Shown here: one piece after another, positions 34,259-43,350 of the stretch
Numbering within the stretch: position 1 is the first letter of the stretch
Layout of the letters: each line of letters starts with the position of its first letter
Assembly: GCA_019931185.1 (NCBI GenBank)
Contig: JAINDK010000025.1
Coordinates: 26,303 to 90,302 of the forward strand
DNA: 64,000 bases
Origin: Bryobacter sp. CoA8 C33
GTDB lineage: Bacteria; Acidobacteriota; Terriglobia; Bryobacterales; Bryobacteraceae
Direction: 5' to 3'
Notes under the pieces: generated by a model
The model's database searches: none
What the model saw: the letters and a program-made list of their open reading frames with translations, nothing else
What the model was told of the DNA's origin: nothing
Made by a program: the position numbers and the translations under genes

Positions 34259-35988
34259 TCGTCGCCCTCTTCGCCTCCCTCATCTACGGCCCCAGCCTCC
34301 TCAGTCCTCCCTCCCTCCTGGACGACGTCGACGCCGTCCAGGCCCAGATCGCCGTCAACATGCTCCAGTCCGGCGATTGGGTCACTGCCCGCCTCAACGG
34401 CATCCCCTACCTCGAAAAATCCCCCCTCGTCTACTGGCTCATCGCCGCCAGCTTCCGCCTCTTCGGTATCCACGATTGGGCCGCCCGCATCCCCATCTCC
34501 CTCTTCTCCATCGCCCTCGCCCTCCTCACCGCCCGCATCGGCGCCTGGGCCGCCGGCCCCGCCCTCGGCCTCCTCAGCGGACTCATCCTCGCCACCAGCC
34601 TCGGCCTCTGGCTCTTCACCCGCATCCTCATCCCCGACGTCATCCTCACCTTCACCATCGCTCTCGCCCTCTGGTCCTTCCTCCGCGCCCTCGACCCCGA
34701 TGAGCCCCGCCCCCGCCTCTGGTCCAACCTCTTTTCCATCTCCATCGCCCTCGGTCTCCTTCTCAAAGGCCTCATCGCCCTCCTCTTCCCCGGCGCCGCC
34801 GCCCTCCTCTATCTCCTCATCACCAGCCAACTCCTCTCCCCCCACACCTGGCGCCGCCTCCGCGTCCTCGAAGGTCTCGCCCTGCTCCTGCTCATCGCCG
34901 CCCCCTGGCACATCGCCGCCACCCTCGCCAACCCCCCTCTCTTCGACCTCACCCCACGCAGTCTCCCCGGCGAGTACCACGGCTTCTTCTGGTTCTACTT
35001 CCTCAACGAACACGTCTTCCGCTTCCTCAACATCCGCCACCCCCGCGACTACAACACCGTCCCCCGCCTCGCCTTCTGGGCCTTCCATCTCCTCTGGCTC
35101 TTCCCCTGGGCTTTCCACTTCTTCACGCCCCGCACCGCCACCACCTCCCGCCACCGCGCCCTCCTCACTCTCTGCTCGTGCTGGGCCGGTTTCCTCATGG
35201 TCTTCTTCACCTTCTCGACAACGCAGGAATACTATTCCATGCCCGCTTACCCCGCCTTCGCCCTCCTGCTCGCCACCGCCCTCCTCCACCCCCGCCCCTG
35301 GGCCTTCCGCCTCGTCGGCATCCTCTCCCTGCTCGCCCTCTCCGCCATCCTCTTTCTGCTTTCCCAGGTCTGGTCCCTCCCCACTCCCGGTGACATCTCC
35401 CGCGCCCTCCAGAGCCAAAGCCCCGACGCCTACACCCTTTCCCTCGGTCACATGGGCGATCTCACCATCCCCAGCTTCGCCTACCTCCGCGGCCCCCTCC
35501 TGCTCGCCGGCCTCGCCTTCCTCATCGCCTCCCTCGGCGCCTGGCTCCGTCCCCGCCTCGCCGTCTTCTCCCTCGCCGCCATGAGCGTCATCTTTCTCAA
35601 TGCCGCCCGCTGGGCCATGATCACCTTCGACCCCTTCCTCTCCTCCCGCCCCCTCGCCCAAGCCCTCGCCGCCGCGCCCCCGGGCCAATGGATCGCCGAC
35701 AACCAGTACTACACCTTCTCGAGCATCTTCTTCTACACCGGCCGCACCGCTCTCCTCCTCAATGGCCGCGTCAACAATCTCGAATACGGCAGCTACGCCC
35801 CCGGCGCCCCCGCCGTCTTCCTCAACGACGCCCAGTTCCGCGACCTCTGGCTCAGCCCCGCCCGCTACTACCTCACCATCGAAGGCCCCTCCGTCGATCG
35901 CCTCCTCCCCCTCATCGGCCCCCAGCGCCTCATCGAGGTCAAATCCGCCGGCGGCAAATTCCTCTTTACCAACCTCCCCCTTCCATAA
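34228..35988 (+). CDS. GT39/ArnT-like membrane glycosyltransferase
   Basis: This 586-aa protein with about 12 hydrophobic segments belongs to the PMT_2/ArnT group, which transfers sugars from polyprenyl phosphates to lipid or protein acceptors in the periplasm. The first periplasmic loop carries the family acidic motif LDDVDAVQAQIAVNML, and a later YLEKSPLVYWLIAASF matches the next conserved loop. A catalytic metal/acid DD pair (residues 32-33) is visible. It begins 31 bp inside the end of asnB. Acceptor and sugar are unknown. Confidence 0.87.
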   Translation: MEYPTRHYTLIVALFASLIYGPSLLSPPSLLDDVDAVQAQIAVNMLQSGDWVTARLNGIPYLEKSPLVYWLIAASFRLFGIHDWAARIPISLFSIALALLTARIGAWAAGPALGLLSGLILATSLGLWLFTRILIPDVILTFTIALALWSFLRALDPDEPRPRLWSNLFSISIALGLLLKGLIALLFPGAAALLYLLITSQLLSPHTWRRLRVLEGLALLLLIAAPWHIAATLANPPLFDLTPRSLPGEYHGFFWFYFLNEHVFRFLNIRHPRDYNTVPRLAFWAFHLLWLFPWAFHFFTPRTATTSRHRALLTLCSCWAGFLMVFFTFSTTQEYYSMPAYPAFALLLATALLHPRPWAFRLVGILSLLALSAILFLLSQVWSLPTPGDISRALQSQSPDAYTLSLGHMGDLTIPSFAYLRGPLLLAGLAFLIASLGAWLRPRLAVFSLAAMSVIFLNAARWAMITFDPFLSSRPLAQALAAAPPGQWIADNQYYTFSSIFFYTGRTALLLNGRVNNLEYGSYAPGAPAVFLNDAQFRDLWLSPARYYLTIEGPSVDRLLPLIGPQRLIEVKSAGGKFLFTNLPLP

Positions 35989-36004
35989 GCGATATGCTGA
36001 AATC

Positions 36005-37219
36005 GTGATCGCGCCGCTGCTGTTCTGCCTCGCATTACAAACTCCCGCTGAGGACGGCATCAAGGCCCTCGACTCCGGCAAACCCGCCGAAGCCGAAGCC
36101 CTCTTCCTCAAGGCCCTCGCCGCCGATCCCAACGACTTCTCCCTCCACTTCAATCTCGCCTTCGCTCAGTCCCAGCTCAACAAGGACAACGAAGCCATCG
36201 CCTCTTACCGCAAAGTCCTCACCCTCAAGCCCGGCCTCTACGAAGCCCAGCTCAACCTCGGCATCCTCCTCCTCCGCCAAAAACTCTACGCCGACGCCGC
36301 CCCCGTTCTTTCCGCCGCCGCCGCCACCAAGCCCAACGAATACCGCCCCAACTACTACCTCGGCGACGCCCTGCTCAATTTGAACCGCGGCGCCGAATCC
36401 GAAAAAGCCTTCCGCAAAGCCCTCGAGATCAATCCCAAATCCGCCGAAGCCGCCCAGGGCGTCGGCATGGCCCTCCTCAATCAGGGCAAAACCGCCGCCG
36501 GCGCCCCCTTCATCGAACAGGCCGTCCAACTCGACCCCTCCTTCGAACAGGCCCTCCTCCACCTCGCCACCGTTCACGAAGCGGACAAAAACTTCGACGC
36601 CGCCATCGCCCTCTACCGCCGCTTCCCCAACGACCCCGCCGCCCGCGAGCGCCTCGGCGACCTCCTGCTCAAGTCCGGCAAAGCCGCAAGCGCCATCCCC
36701 GAGCTCGAAGCCGCAGCGAAGTCCTCCCCCACGGTCGCCAACTACACCGCCCTCGCCACGGCCTATCTCCAGGCCGGCCAGCCCGGCAAATGCCAGGCCC
36801 CCATCGACGCCGCCTTGCGCCTTGAGCCCAATAACGGCGAACTCCGCCTCCTCTACGGCCGCCTCCTCCGCGAAATGCGCAAGTTCGACCTCGCCGCCAA
36901 CCAGTTCGCCCTCGCCGTCAAGCTCTCCCCCAATTCCCCCGAAGCCTGGTCCGACCTCGCCACCGCCACCGTCCTCATGGAGCGCTACGACGTCGCCCTC
37001 ACCGCCCTCGAACGCCTCCGCCAGCTCAACGCCGAAAAGCCCGGCCACCTCTACCTCCGCGCCATCACTCTCGACAAGGTCAAGCAGAACCGCCAGGGCG
37101 CCCGCGCCGCCCTCACCGCCTACCAGGACTTCCTCAACGTCGCCGGCGGCAAGTTCCCCGACGAAGAGTTCAAGGCCCGCCAGCGCCTCAAAATTCTCGA
37201 ACGCGAGGTCAACCGTTGA
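36005..37219 (+). CDS. Exported tetratricopeptide-repeat protein
   Basis: This 404-aa protein (GTG start, leader IAPLLFCLALQTPAEDG) is almost entirely TPR units of 34 residues (for example GKPAEAEALFLKALAADPND, NEAIASYRKVLTLKPGLYEA, GAESEKAFRKALEINPKSAE, FDAAIALYRRFPNDPAARER, FDLAANQFALAVKLSPNSPE). TPR arrays hold partner proteins. It starts 16 bp after the GT39 gene, so it may assist an envelope-glycan or secretion complex. Its last codons overlap the next gene by 4 bp. Confidence 0.87.
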   Translation: MIAPLLFCLALQTPAEDGIKALDSGKPAEAEALFLKALAADPNDFSLHFNLAFAQSQLNKDNEAIASYRKVLTLKPGLYEAQLNLGILLLRQKLYADAAPVLSAAAATKPNEYRPNYYLGDALLNLNRGAESEKAFRKALEINPKSAEAAQGVGMALLNQGKTAAGAPFIEQAVQLDPSFEQALLHLATVHEADKNFDAAIALYRRFPNDPAARERLGDLLLKSGKAASAIPELEAAAKSSPTVANYTALATAYLQAGQPGKCQAPIDAALRLEPNNGELRLLYGRLLREMRKFDLAANQFALAVKLSPNSPEAWSDLATATVLMERYDVALTALERLRQLNAEKPGHLYLRAITLDKVKQNRQGARAALTAYQDFLNVAGGKFPDEEFKARQRLKILEREVNR

Positions 37220-37557
37220 TCCCCTTCCTTGCCCTCCTGCTCTTCCTCCAGACCCCCGCCAAAGACTACCTCGCCTCCCTCGACGCCGCCGCGCAATCCC
37301 TCGCCTCCTCCCAAATCGAGGCCGCCGCCACCCACGCTGAAAAAGCCCTCGCCACCCTCCAGTCCCTCGGTAAACCTTATAAGAATACGGGCCACTACAA
37401 ACGCGTCGAGCTCCGCCTTCGCGCTCTGCTCCGCCGCGCCGACTCCCTCGTCAAGGACACCCCCATCGACACCCGCCCCGCCGCCCAGGCCGCCTACGAC
37501 CGCATCAACGCCGTCCACGAAAAAGTTCTCGCTGGTGTCATGAGTAAAAAAGAATGA
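37216..37557 (+). CDS. Small exported helical protein (113 aa)
   Basis: The TTG start at 37216 overlaps the upstream stop (TTGA), indicating translational coupling. A signal peptide (MIPFLALLLFLQTPA) is followed by helices rich in Ala, Leu, Arg and Lys (DAAAQSLASSQIEAAATHAE, RLRALLRRADSLVKD). It resembles a single TPR-like or coiled-coil unit. No family is recognised. It ends in an ATGA overlap with the next gene. Confidence 0.7.
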   Translation: MIPFLALLLFLQTPAKDYLASLDAAAQSLASSQIEAAATHAEKALATLQSLGKPYKNTGHYKRVELRLRALLRRADSLVKDTPIDTRPAAQAAYDRINAVHEKVLAGVMSKKE

Positions 37558-38198
37558 TCCGCCGCGCTCTCCTCCTGCTCCCCCTCGCCGCCTTCGCCCA
37601 AAAAGACTTCCTCACCGAAGACGAAGTCGAACGCGTCCGCCTCGTTCAGGAACCCAACGAACGCCTCAAGCTCTACCTCCTGTTCGCCCGCCAGCGCATC
37701 GACCAGCTCGACCAGCTCTTTGCCAAGGACAAAGCCGGCCGCAGCGTCCTCATCCACGACCTCCTCGATCAGTACGCCAAGATCATCGAAGCCATCGACA
37801 CCGTCGCCGACGACGCCCTCCGCCGCAACAAACCCATCGACGAAGGCATCTCCGCCGTCGTCGCCGCCGAAAAAAACATGCTCGCCAAGCTCGAAAAATT
37901 CGCCGCCCTCGAAGCCCGCGACCTATCCCGTTACGAGTTCGTCCTCACCTCGGCCATCGACACCACCAAGGATTCCATCGAATCCGGCGAAGGCGACCTC
38001 GCCTCCCGCGGCCGCAAGGTAGTGGAAGACGCAAAGAAGCAGAAGGAAGAGCGCGAAGCCCTCATGACCACCGCCGAAAAAGAGGAAAAAGCCACCCAGG
38101 ACAAAAAACTCGAAGGCGACCCCAAACTCAAATCCCGCAAGCCCCCCACCCTCCGCCGCAAAAGCGAACTCCCCCCCGACCCCACCAAAAAACCCTAA
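37554..38198 (+). CDS. Exported helical protein (214 aa), unknown function
   Basis: The gene starts in an ATGA overlap with its neighbour. It encodes a signal peptide (MIRRALLLLPLAAFAQ), long amphipathic helices (EVERVRLVQEPNERLKLYLL, LDQYAKIIEAIDTVADDALR) and a low-complexity, lysine/proline-rich tail ending DPTKKP. It is the last gene of the asnB-GT39-TPR row. No catalytic residues are seen. The core-type codon preference ends at its stop; the accessory island begins just after. Confidence 0.72.
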   Translation: MIRRALLLLPLAAFAQKDFLTEDEVERVRLVQEPNERLKLYLLFARQRIDQLDQLFAKDKAGRSVLIHDLLDQYAKIIEAIDTVADDALRRNKPIDEGISAVVAAEKNMLAKLEKFAALEARDLSRYEFVLTSAIDTTKDSIESGEGDLASRGRKVVEDAKKQKEEREALMTTAEKEEKATQDKKLEGDPKLKSRKPPTLRRKSELPPDPTKKP

Positions 38199-38877
38199 CC
38201 CCACCCAGTCCATCGCTCCGCATCCGTGCAATCATCTGCTCTTCCTTCCGAATCGCGAGTGACCCAGGCCAAAACCCGTCCGCCAATTTCCCAGAAAGCC
38301 GTTTGGGGCCAACTTCCGGATTGCGACGATCCGCCCGAAGGATAGAGTTACCTGAGCTTCAAACACTTCCAGTTCAAATTCACAATAACGAGCCCAATCT
38401 TCCGCCTGTGACGAGTATCACGTCGATTCGTCCACCAACTTGCATATCGCCGTGATTGGTCGTCTTCACGATCACCGTTGTTGTTGTACCGCTCGCCATA
38501 GATACTTCGTCGGAGCAACAGAGTGTCGCTGTGCCGATTACCAAGATGGATCATACTTGCGAGCATAGTCACAGGTCCTGAACATCTCGCGACCCTTTTT
38601 GACGAGCATCGGCACATTATTCGGGCCGGTACACCGAGTCCCGGGCAGGCGGACAGAATCGTTGAGCAGTCATGGCAAGCGGTGATGGTGGTTGCTGCGG
38701 ATTTGAGCATTCTCTCTCACACGGTGGGGAAGCACACGATCGAAGATCTGGCCGAGAGACTGGCCGAGCTTGGATTCGTGATCGTGAAACGCTTCGTCTT
38801 GCAGACGTGGTCAACTGGATTAGGGCGTCGTTCGTAAGTGATGCGGGTGAAATCATTCAGTTCGGAGAATACCCTTC
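38199..38877. other. Left edge of accessory island, possible gene remnant
   Basis: This 680-bp region has no confident gene. Frames on the + strand look protein-like in parts: one (38523-38837) contains HTIEDLAERLAELGFVIVKR, and another frame (38672-38890) continues ETLRLADVVNWIRASFVSDA up to the island NTPase start. Together they could be a short gene broken by a frameshift. The C-over-G bias typical of the window disappears here. No terminal repeats or att-like duplications were spotted. Confidence 0.3.
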
Positions 38878-41800
38878 ATGTCATCGATAGCTACGGTTGA
38901 TCCAAAACTGCTCAAGCTGCTCAATCCAGAAGAGGCGGTCGACTTGTTCCGGGACCTACTGTGGGCAGAGTCCTGGCGACAAGGCATCAACATTCTCGAT
39001 GTGAGCGTGCCGAGTAACATCACTGCCGCCGACGGCGGAGTTGACGCCGAAGTTAGTGCTGCGCCGGCCACGACGGGTCTGCTCTCGCAAGGCCTGACGC
39101 GTTATCAGATCAAAACGGGTGATTTCTCCGCGACCCAGCCCGCGAAAATCAAGGAGCTTCTTTGCGTCGACGGGAGCTATGACCTCAAGCCACGCGTGGA
39201 GTACTGCCTCAAGAACAATGCGACCTTTGTTGTCGTCCTTTTCGGGAGCGACAACCCGAACCAGACGGAGGACGACACGACAATAGATGGGTGTAAGGAG
39301 TTATTGAAGAAGCACCATCCGGCGATTGTTAATCCAAAGATCAAGGTGATCCGTGGCAATCACATCGCGGCTGAATTGAGCATGCACGTCGCGCTCTCGT
39401 TGCGCGCGCAACGGATCCCCAGCAGTCCGTTTCGCACGCATCGTGAATGGGCGTCACAGTCTGACATGATCCCGCCGGTAGAGTATGGGCCTGCGCAAGA
39501 AGGTATTCGAGCCCAACTCGAAGGTGAGCTTCGTGGTCGCACTCGTGCGATTCACGTATGTTTGACGGGCGAGCCGGGTGCGGGGAAGACTCGCATGGTG
39601 CTTGAAGCGACCCGTGCCCAGGATCTTGCACCGCTTGTCATTTATTTCCCGTCGCCCCGCCAGTGCACCGCCAGCGGAATCGTCGAGCTTCTCCTTCATG
39701 ATCAGCGTCGCCACGCAATCCTCGTTGTCGACGATACGGAGGTGCAAGAGGCGCAAAACCTTTGGAACACACTTGAACATCAGGGCGAGCGTATTAAGCT
39801 GGTCACCCTGCAACATGAGATGCCACATGTCGGCGGGTCGACAGTGGTCCTTTCGGTTGCACCGCTCGATGAAAAGCAGGTCTTCGCGATTTTGCAACAG
39901 TACGTACCGGGAAATCAAAGCCAAGGATTCGTGCCACTCTGCAGCGGGAGTCCGCGAGTCGCTCACGTCATCGGCGGCAATCTCCGAAGCTACCCCAATG
40001 ATTTGCTCCAAGCTCCCGACACCGTCGATGTCTGGGGCCGATACATCTGCGGTACCGACGACCCCAAGGGAGAGCTGGTGCGCGAACGCCACATACTTCT
40101 CCGGTACTGCGCGCTCTTCCGAAAATTCGGATGGAAAAAACCCGTCGCTGAAGAACTCGATACGATCATCGCGCTGATCCAGAAAAACCACCCGACCATC
40201 GACAAAGGAAAGGTACTCGCCGCAATCGACGGCTTGCGCAAACGACGCATTCTCCAGGGCGAAACCACCCTCTATATCACTCCGAAGGCATTACATATCA
40301 AACTCTGGGGGGAATGGTGGGAGCTTTACGGACCACACATCGACTTTGCCCCGTTTGTCGACGCACTTCCGGTGACAATGCGCGGATGGTTCTATGACAT
40401 GCTACGGTACGCTCGCGAGTCAGGCGTCGCAACAAAACTGGTAAATGAGTTGTTGGGGCCTGAAGGCCCTTTTGTGAAGACCTCCCTTTTGAAGTCGTCG
40501 AGCGGAGCGGAGGTCTTTAACGTTCTCGCTGAAGCCAATCCCTCGCGCGGGCTTGATTGTCTCGATGCCACGATCGGCAAGGAATCCATCGACGCGCTGC
40601 GTGAGAATACCGACGGGCGACGGCACATCGTTTGGGCGTTGGAGCGCATGGCAATGTGGCGACCACTGTTCACGCGATCGGCGAAACTCTTGGCGCGATT
40701 GGCCGTCGCGGAGAACGAACCGCGCATTTCCAACAACGCAACGGGCGTGTTCGCGAATCTCTTCAGCTTAGGGCCGGGCGATGTCGCTCCTACCGAAGCG
40801 CCCCCAGAGGAGCGATTCCCCCTGCTCGCGGCAATGCTCACCGCCACCGACCCCGTTGTGCGGTTGCTTGCGATCCGCGCATGCGGGATAGCGTTCAACT
40901 ATCGCAATTTCGTCCGAACCGGTGGAGGCGATGTGCAAGGTCTTCGCTTACCACCGGAGCGATGGAGGCCGAAGACGTACGGCGATTGGTTTGCCGCCTA
41001 CGAACAGGTTTGGACGCTCCTGCGTGAAACTCTGCCGAACCTCTCCATTAACGAACAGGCAGAGGCTACGAAGCTGATGATTCAGCATGCATTCCAACTC
41101 GGCCAAATTCCTCGACTCGGACCGCTTGTCCTTGCCACGCTCGGGGAAATCGCGGCGATGGGAGTGAATAAGCAAGAGCTTGCTGACCAGCTTGAGTTCA
41201 GTATTGAACACTTGGATCGCTTCCCAGAAAAAGATCGTCCGGCCTGGTCGCAGCTCCTTCAGCGCGTACATGGTGGGGCGGATTTTGTTGGTCGACTGCA
41301 CCGGTTTGTCGGACGAACAGCTTGGCGCGTCGACGATGAGACCGAGCGGGCAATGATTGAGCTGGCGAAGGAAGCACAACAAGATGCGACGCTTCTCGAC
41401 GCTACACTGCCATGGTTGTTGTCGGCTGAGGCACACAATGCACACATGTTTGGCTATCAACTCGGGAAACGTGACGACGAGGGCAAGCTCTGGCAACAGT
41501 TGTTTGCCCAGGCGGTGGCTGCGGAGTCAAGGGCAAACCTCGGGTTGCTTGGCGGGTACTTGCGTGCAACGAAAGAGCGCAACGAGAAACGTTGGTATGA
41601 ACAACTCGTCGAATGCAGCACGGATGAAGGGGTGGCAGCAGTCCTCTTTCATCTGATTTTTCAATCCGGCTTGAATGATGACACCGGACTGCTCTTGGTG
41701 AAGGTGACGAAGGAAGGACGTTCCCCGGCTCTTAATCTGCGGCAGTTCGTGATCGGCACGGAGATTCGTAACCTTTCGGAAGCGGTGTTCACTGAATGGC

Positions 41801-42615
41801 GCGGTCTCCTCCGCAGTGCAGGCGGTAATGAGATGCAAGCCCTCATTGAGCTCATGGACGCATACTACACGCGGAGCAAACCTATTCGCCCAGTACCGTT
41901 GCCGGACACGGTGGAGATTCTTGTTGACGAGCGTCTCTTCGCCGAAGGAAGCCGTTCGAGTGGGATGCTCACTGACCATTCGTGGCGCGAACTCGCACGG
42001 GCTGTCGTCTCGCAAGATCCGACCCAAGTTCCACCGTTGGCAACGGTGATCTTCGATCATCTTGGCGTTGAGAGTGCGGTCTTGCAGCAGTTCGGCGACA
42101 CCGGGCCTACAAAATGGCTTCGTGAGGTGGCGCAGCAAGAGCCTGAGCTTTTGTGGCCGCTTGTCCGAGAACGCTTAGGGCCACCCATTGATCGACGAGC
42201 GTTCCATCTCAAACATTGGATTGACAACAGTCACGCATTTGATCAGCGACAGCCGAATTTCCTCGACACCCTTCCGCGACAAGATCTTTGGGAATGGGTT
42301 GATGCGGATGTCGAAAGGCGAGCATGGTACCTTGCACATCTCGCGGCGCCGATTCTGACGCCGGGAAGTCTCGCAAGGGATGTGCTGATTCAGTATGGCG
42401 AGCGTGAAGACGTGCAGTCCAATCTTCGAGCCAACTTTGACACTGAAGGATGGTCCGGTCCCGAGAGCAGTCACTACGAAGGCAAACGAAGCGCGATGGG
42501 GCGCCTCCTCGATACGGAAACGGAACCGAATGTTCGAAACTGGCTGACGAAATACATTGAACTACTCGAACGGCGCGTAGAGAGAGCACGGGTCGACGAA
42601 GAACGAGAGTTCTGA
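38878..42615 (+). CDS. Avs-like protein: PD-(D/E)XK-type N-terminus, STAND NTPase, helical C-terminus
   Basis: This 1245-aa protein is the main island gene. Residues 1-190 look like a restriction-type nuclease domain: GGVDAEV (Asp56) followed by YQIKTGD (Gln77-x-Lys79), the Asp...Gln-x-Lys arrangement of Mrr-like PD-(D/E)XK folds. Walker A GEPGAGKT is at 231-238 and Walker B ILVVDDTE near 281-288. STAND features follow: VAPLDEKQVFAIL and SGSPRVAHVIGGNL, then a winged-helix-like segment near residues 430-480. The remaining 750 residues are helical with no named repeat. This order (effector, STAND NTPase, C-terminal sensor) is that of Avs antiviral ATPases. Codon use differs from neighbouring core genes. 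Confidence 0.75.
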   Translation: MSSIATVDPKLLKLLNPEEAVDLFRDLLWAESWRQGINILDVSVPSNITAADGGVDAEVSAAPATTGLLSQGLTRYQIKTGDFSATQPAKIKELLCVDGSYDLKPRVEYCLKNNATFVVVLFGSDNPNQTEDDTTIDGCKELLKKHHPAIVNPKIKVIRGNHIAAELSMHVALSLRAQRIPSSPFRTHREWASQSDMIPPVEYGPAQEGIRAQLEGELRGRTRAIHVCLTGEPGAGKTRMVLEATRAQDLAPLVIYFPSPRQCTASGIVELLLHDQRRHAILVVDDTEVQEAQNLWNTLEHQGERIKLVTLQHEMPHVGGSTVVLSVAPLDEKQVFAILQQYVPGNQSQGFVPLCSGSPRVAHVIGGNLRSYPNDLLQAPDTVDVWGRYICGTDDPKGELVRERHILLRYCALFRKFGWKKPVAEELDTIIALIQKNHPTIDKGKVLAAIDGLRKRRILQGETTLYITPKALHIKLWGEWWELYGPHIDFAPFVDALPVTMRGWFYDMLRYARESGVATKLVNELLGPEGPFVKTSLLKSSSGAEVFNVLAEANPSRGLDCLDATIGKESIDALRENTDGRRHIVWALERMAMWRPLFTRSAKLLARLAVAENEPRISNNATGVFANLFSLGPGDVAPTEAPPEERFPLLAAMLTATDPVVRLLAIRACGIAFNYRNFVRTGGGDVQGLRLPPERWRPKTYGDWFAAYEQVWTLLRETLPNLSINEQAEATKLMIQHAFQLGQIPRLGPLVLATLGEIAAMGVNKQELADQLEFSIEHLDRFPEKDRPAWSQLLQRVHGGADFVGRLHRFVGRTAWRVDDETERAMIELAKEAQQDATLLDATLPWLLSAEAHNAHMFGYQLGKRDDEGKLWQQLFAQAVAAESRANLGLLGGYLRATKERNEKRWYEQLVECSTDEGVAAVLFHLIFQSGLNDDTGLLLVKVTKEGRSPALNLRQFVIGTEIRNLSEAVFTEWRGLLRSAGGNEMQALIELMDAYYTRSKPIRPVPLPDTVEILVDERLFAEGSRSSGMLTDHSWRELARAVVSQDPTQVPPLATVIFDHLGVESAVLQQFGDTGPTKWLREVAQQEPELLWPLVRERLGPPIDRRAFHLKHWIDNSHAFDQRQPNFLDTLPRQDLWEWVDADVERRAWYLAHLAAPILTPGSLARDVLIQYGEREDVQSNLRANFDTEGWSGPESSHYEGKRSAMGRLLDTETEPNVRNWLTKYIELLERRVERARVDEEREF

Positions 42616-42725
42616 GTCTGAATGGTTTAGTTTAGAGTGATCCCGGATCCATCCCCCAACGCACCCTCAATACTCATTCCCTAACCCGCCGACTCCCCCA
42701 CCCAACTGCCGCGCTTCATCTCAAA

Positions 42726-43040
42726 CTACCCGCGATGAATCGCCTTCAGCGCCAGCCCCGGTTCATGCGCAATGATCCGCAGCAGCGCTGCTGCCGGACC
42801 CGTCGGGCGGCGGCGGTCCTGCTCCCAATTCTGCAGAGTCTTGATGCTCACTCCGATCAGGTCCGCGAATTCCGATTGCGAAAGGCACGTGCGTTCTCGA
42901 ATCGCTCTCACACCGGATGCCTCCACCACAAAACGGCGTGAGGGCTTCCGCTGACCACGCAAGATCGCTCCACCTTCCCGAACGCTCTCCAGGAGCTCCC
43001 CAAAAACCTGCTCATTCAGTCCCTTACTTTTCATTTCCAA
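42726..43040 (-). CDS. HigA/NadS-type antitoxin, XRE helix-turn-helix
   Basis: This 104-aa protein has a C-terminal XRE helix-turn-helix: SGVRAIRERTCLSQSEFADLIGVS and TLQNWEQDRRRPTGPAAALL. The N-terminus is the toxin-binding part. The start lies 17 bp inside the end of the upstream toxin gene, the toxin-first order seen in HigBA modules. HigA-type antitoxins repress their own operon and neutralise the RNase toxin. It is clearly functional in outline, with no truncation. Confidence 0.88.
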   Translation of the reverse strand: MEMKSKGLNEQVFGELLESVREGGAILRGQRKPSRRFVVEASGVRAIRERTCLSQSEFADLIGVSIKTLQNWEQDRRRPTGPAAALLRIIAHEPGLALKAIHRG

Positions 43041-43350
43041 ACTCCTCTTTAACGACCTTCGCTAGTTGCGCGGTCTGTCGCGCGGTCAGGTTGCCCGCCA
43101 CGTTCTTGGGAAAAGCAAACAGCAGCAGGATCACGTCTCTTCGAACAGCCCAGTAGTAAATCACTCTGGCGCCGCCGCTCTTCCCTCTCGATCCCACCGC
43201 CACACGAACCTTCCGGATTCCACCGCCTCCACGAATCAGAGCCCCTGCCGTTGGGTTGGCGCTTAACTCAGTCTGAAAGCGCCGGTACTCTTCGTCGTCC
43301 AGAACTTCGGTGATCTGTTTCGAGAAGAACGAAGTTTCGATCAGTTCCAC
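43024..43350 (-). CDS. RelE/HigB-family toxin
   Basis: This 108-aa protein is a RelE/ParE-superfamily toxin that would cleave mRNA on the ribosome. Recognisable parts are FFSKQITEVLDDEEYRRFQTEL, a central VRVAVGSRGKSGGARVIYYW and DVILLLFAFPKNVAGNLTARQ, the pattern of the HigB/NadS-partner subgroup. The Arg-rich central strand carries the likely catalytic positive charges. It precedes and overlaps the HigA-like gene on the same strand, so the two form one module. Confidence 0.87.
   Translation of the reverse strand: MELIETSFFSKQITEVLDDEEYRRFQTELSANPTAGALIRGGGGIRKVRVAVGSRGKSGGARVIYYWAVRRDVILLLFAFPKNVAGNLTARQTAQLAKVVKEEFGNEK

Noticed and set aside
34255..36153. 632-aa minus-strand frame of Glu/Gly runs
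   Set aside because: A low-complexity antisense shadow of the GT39 gene produced by the C-rich codon pattern.
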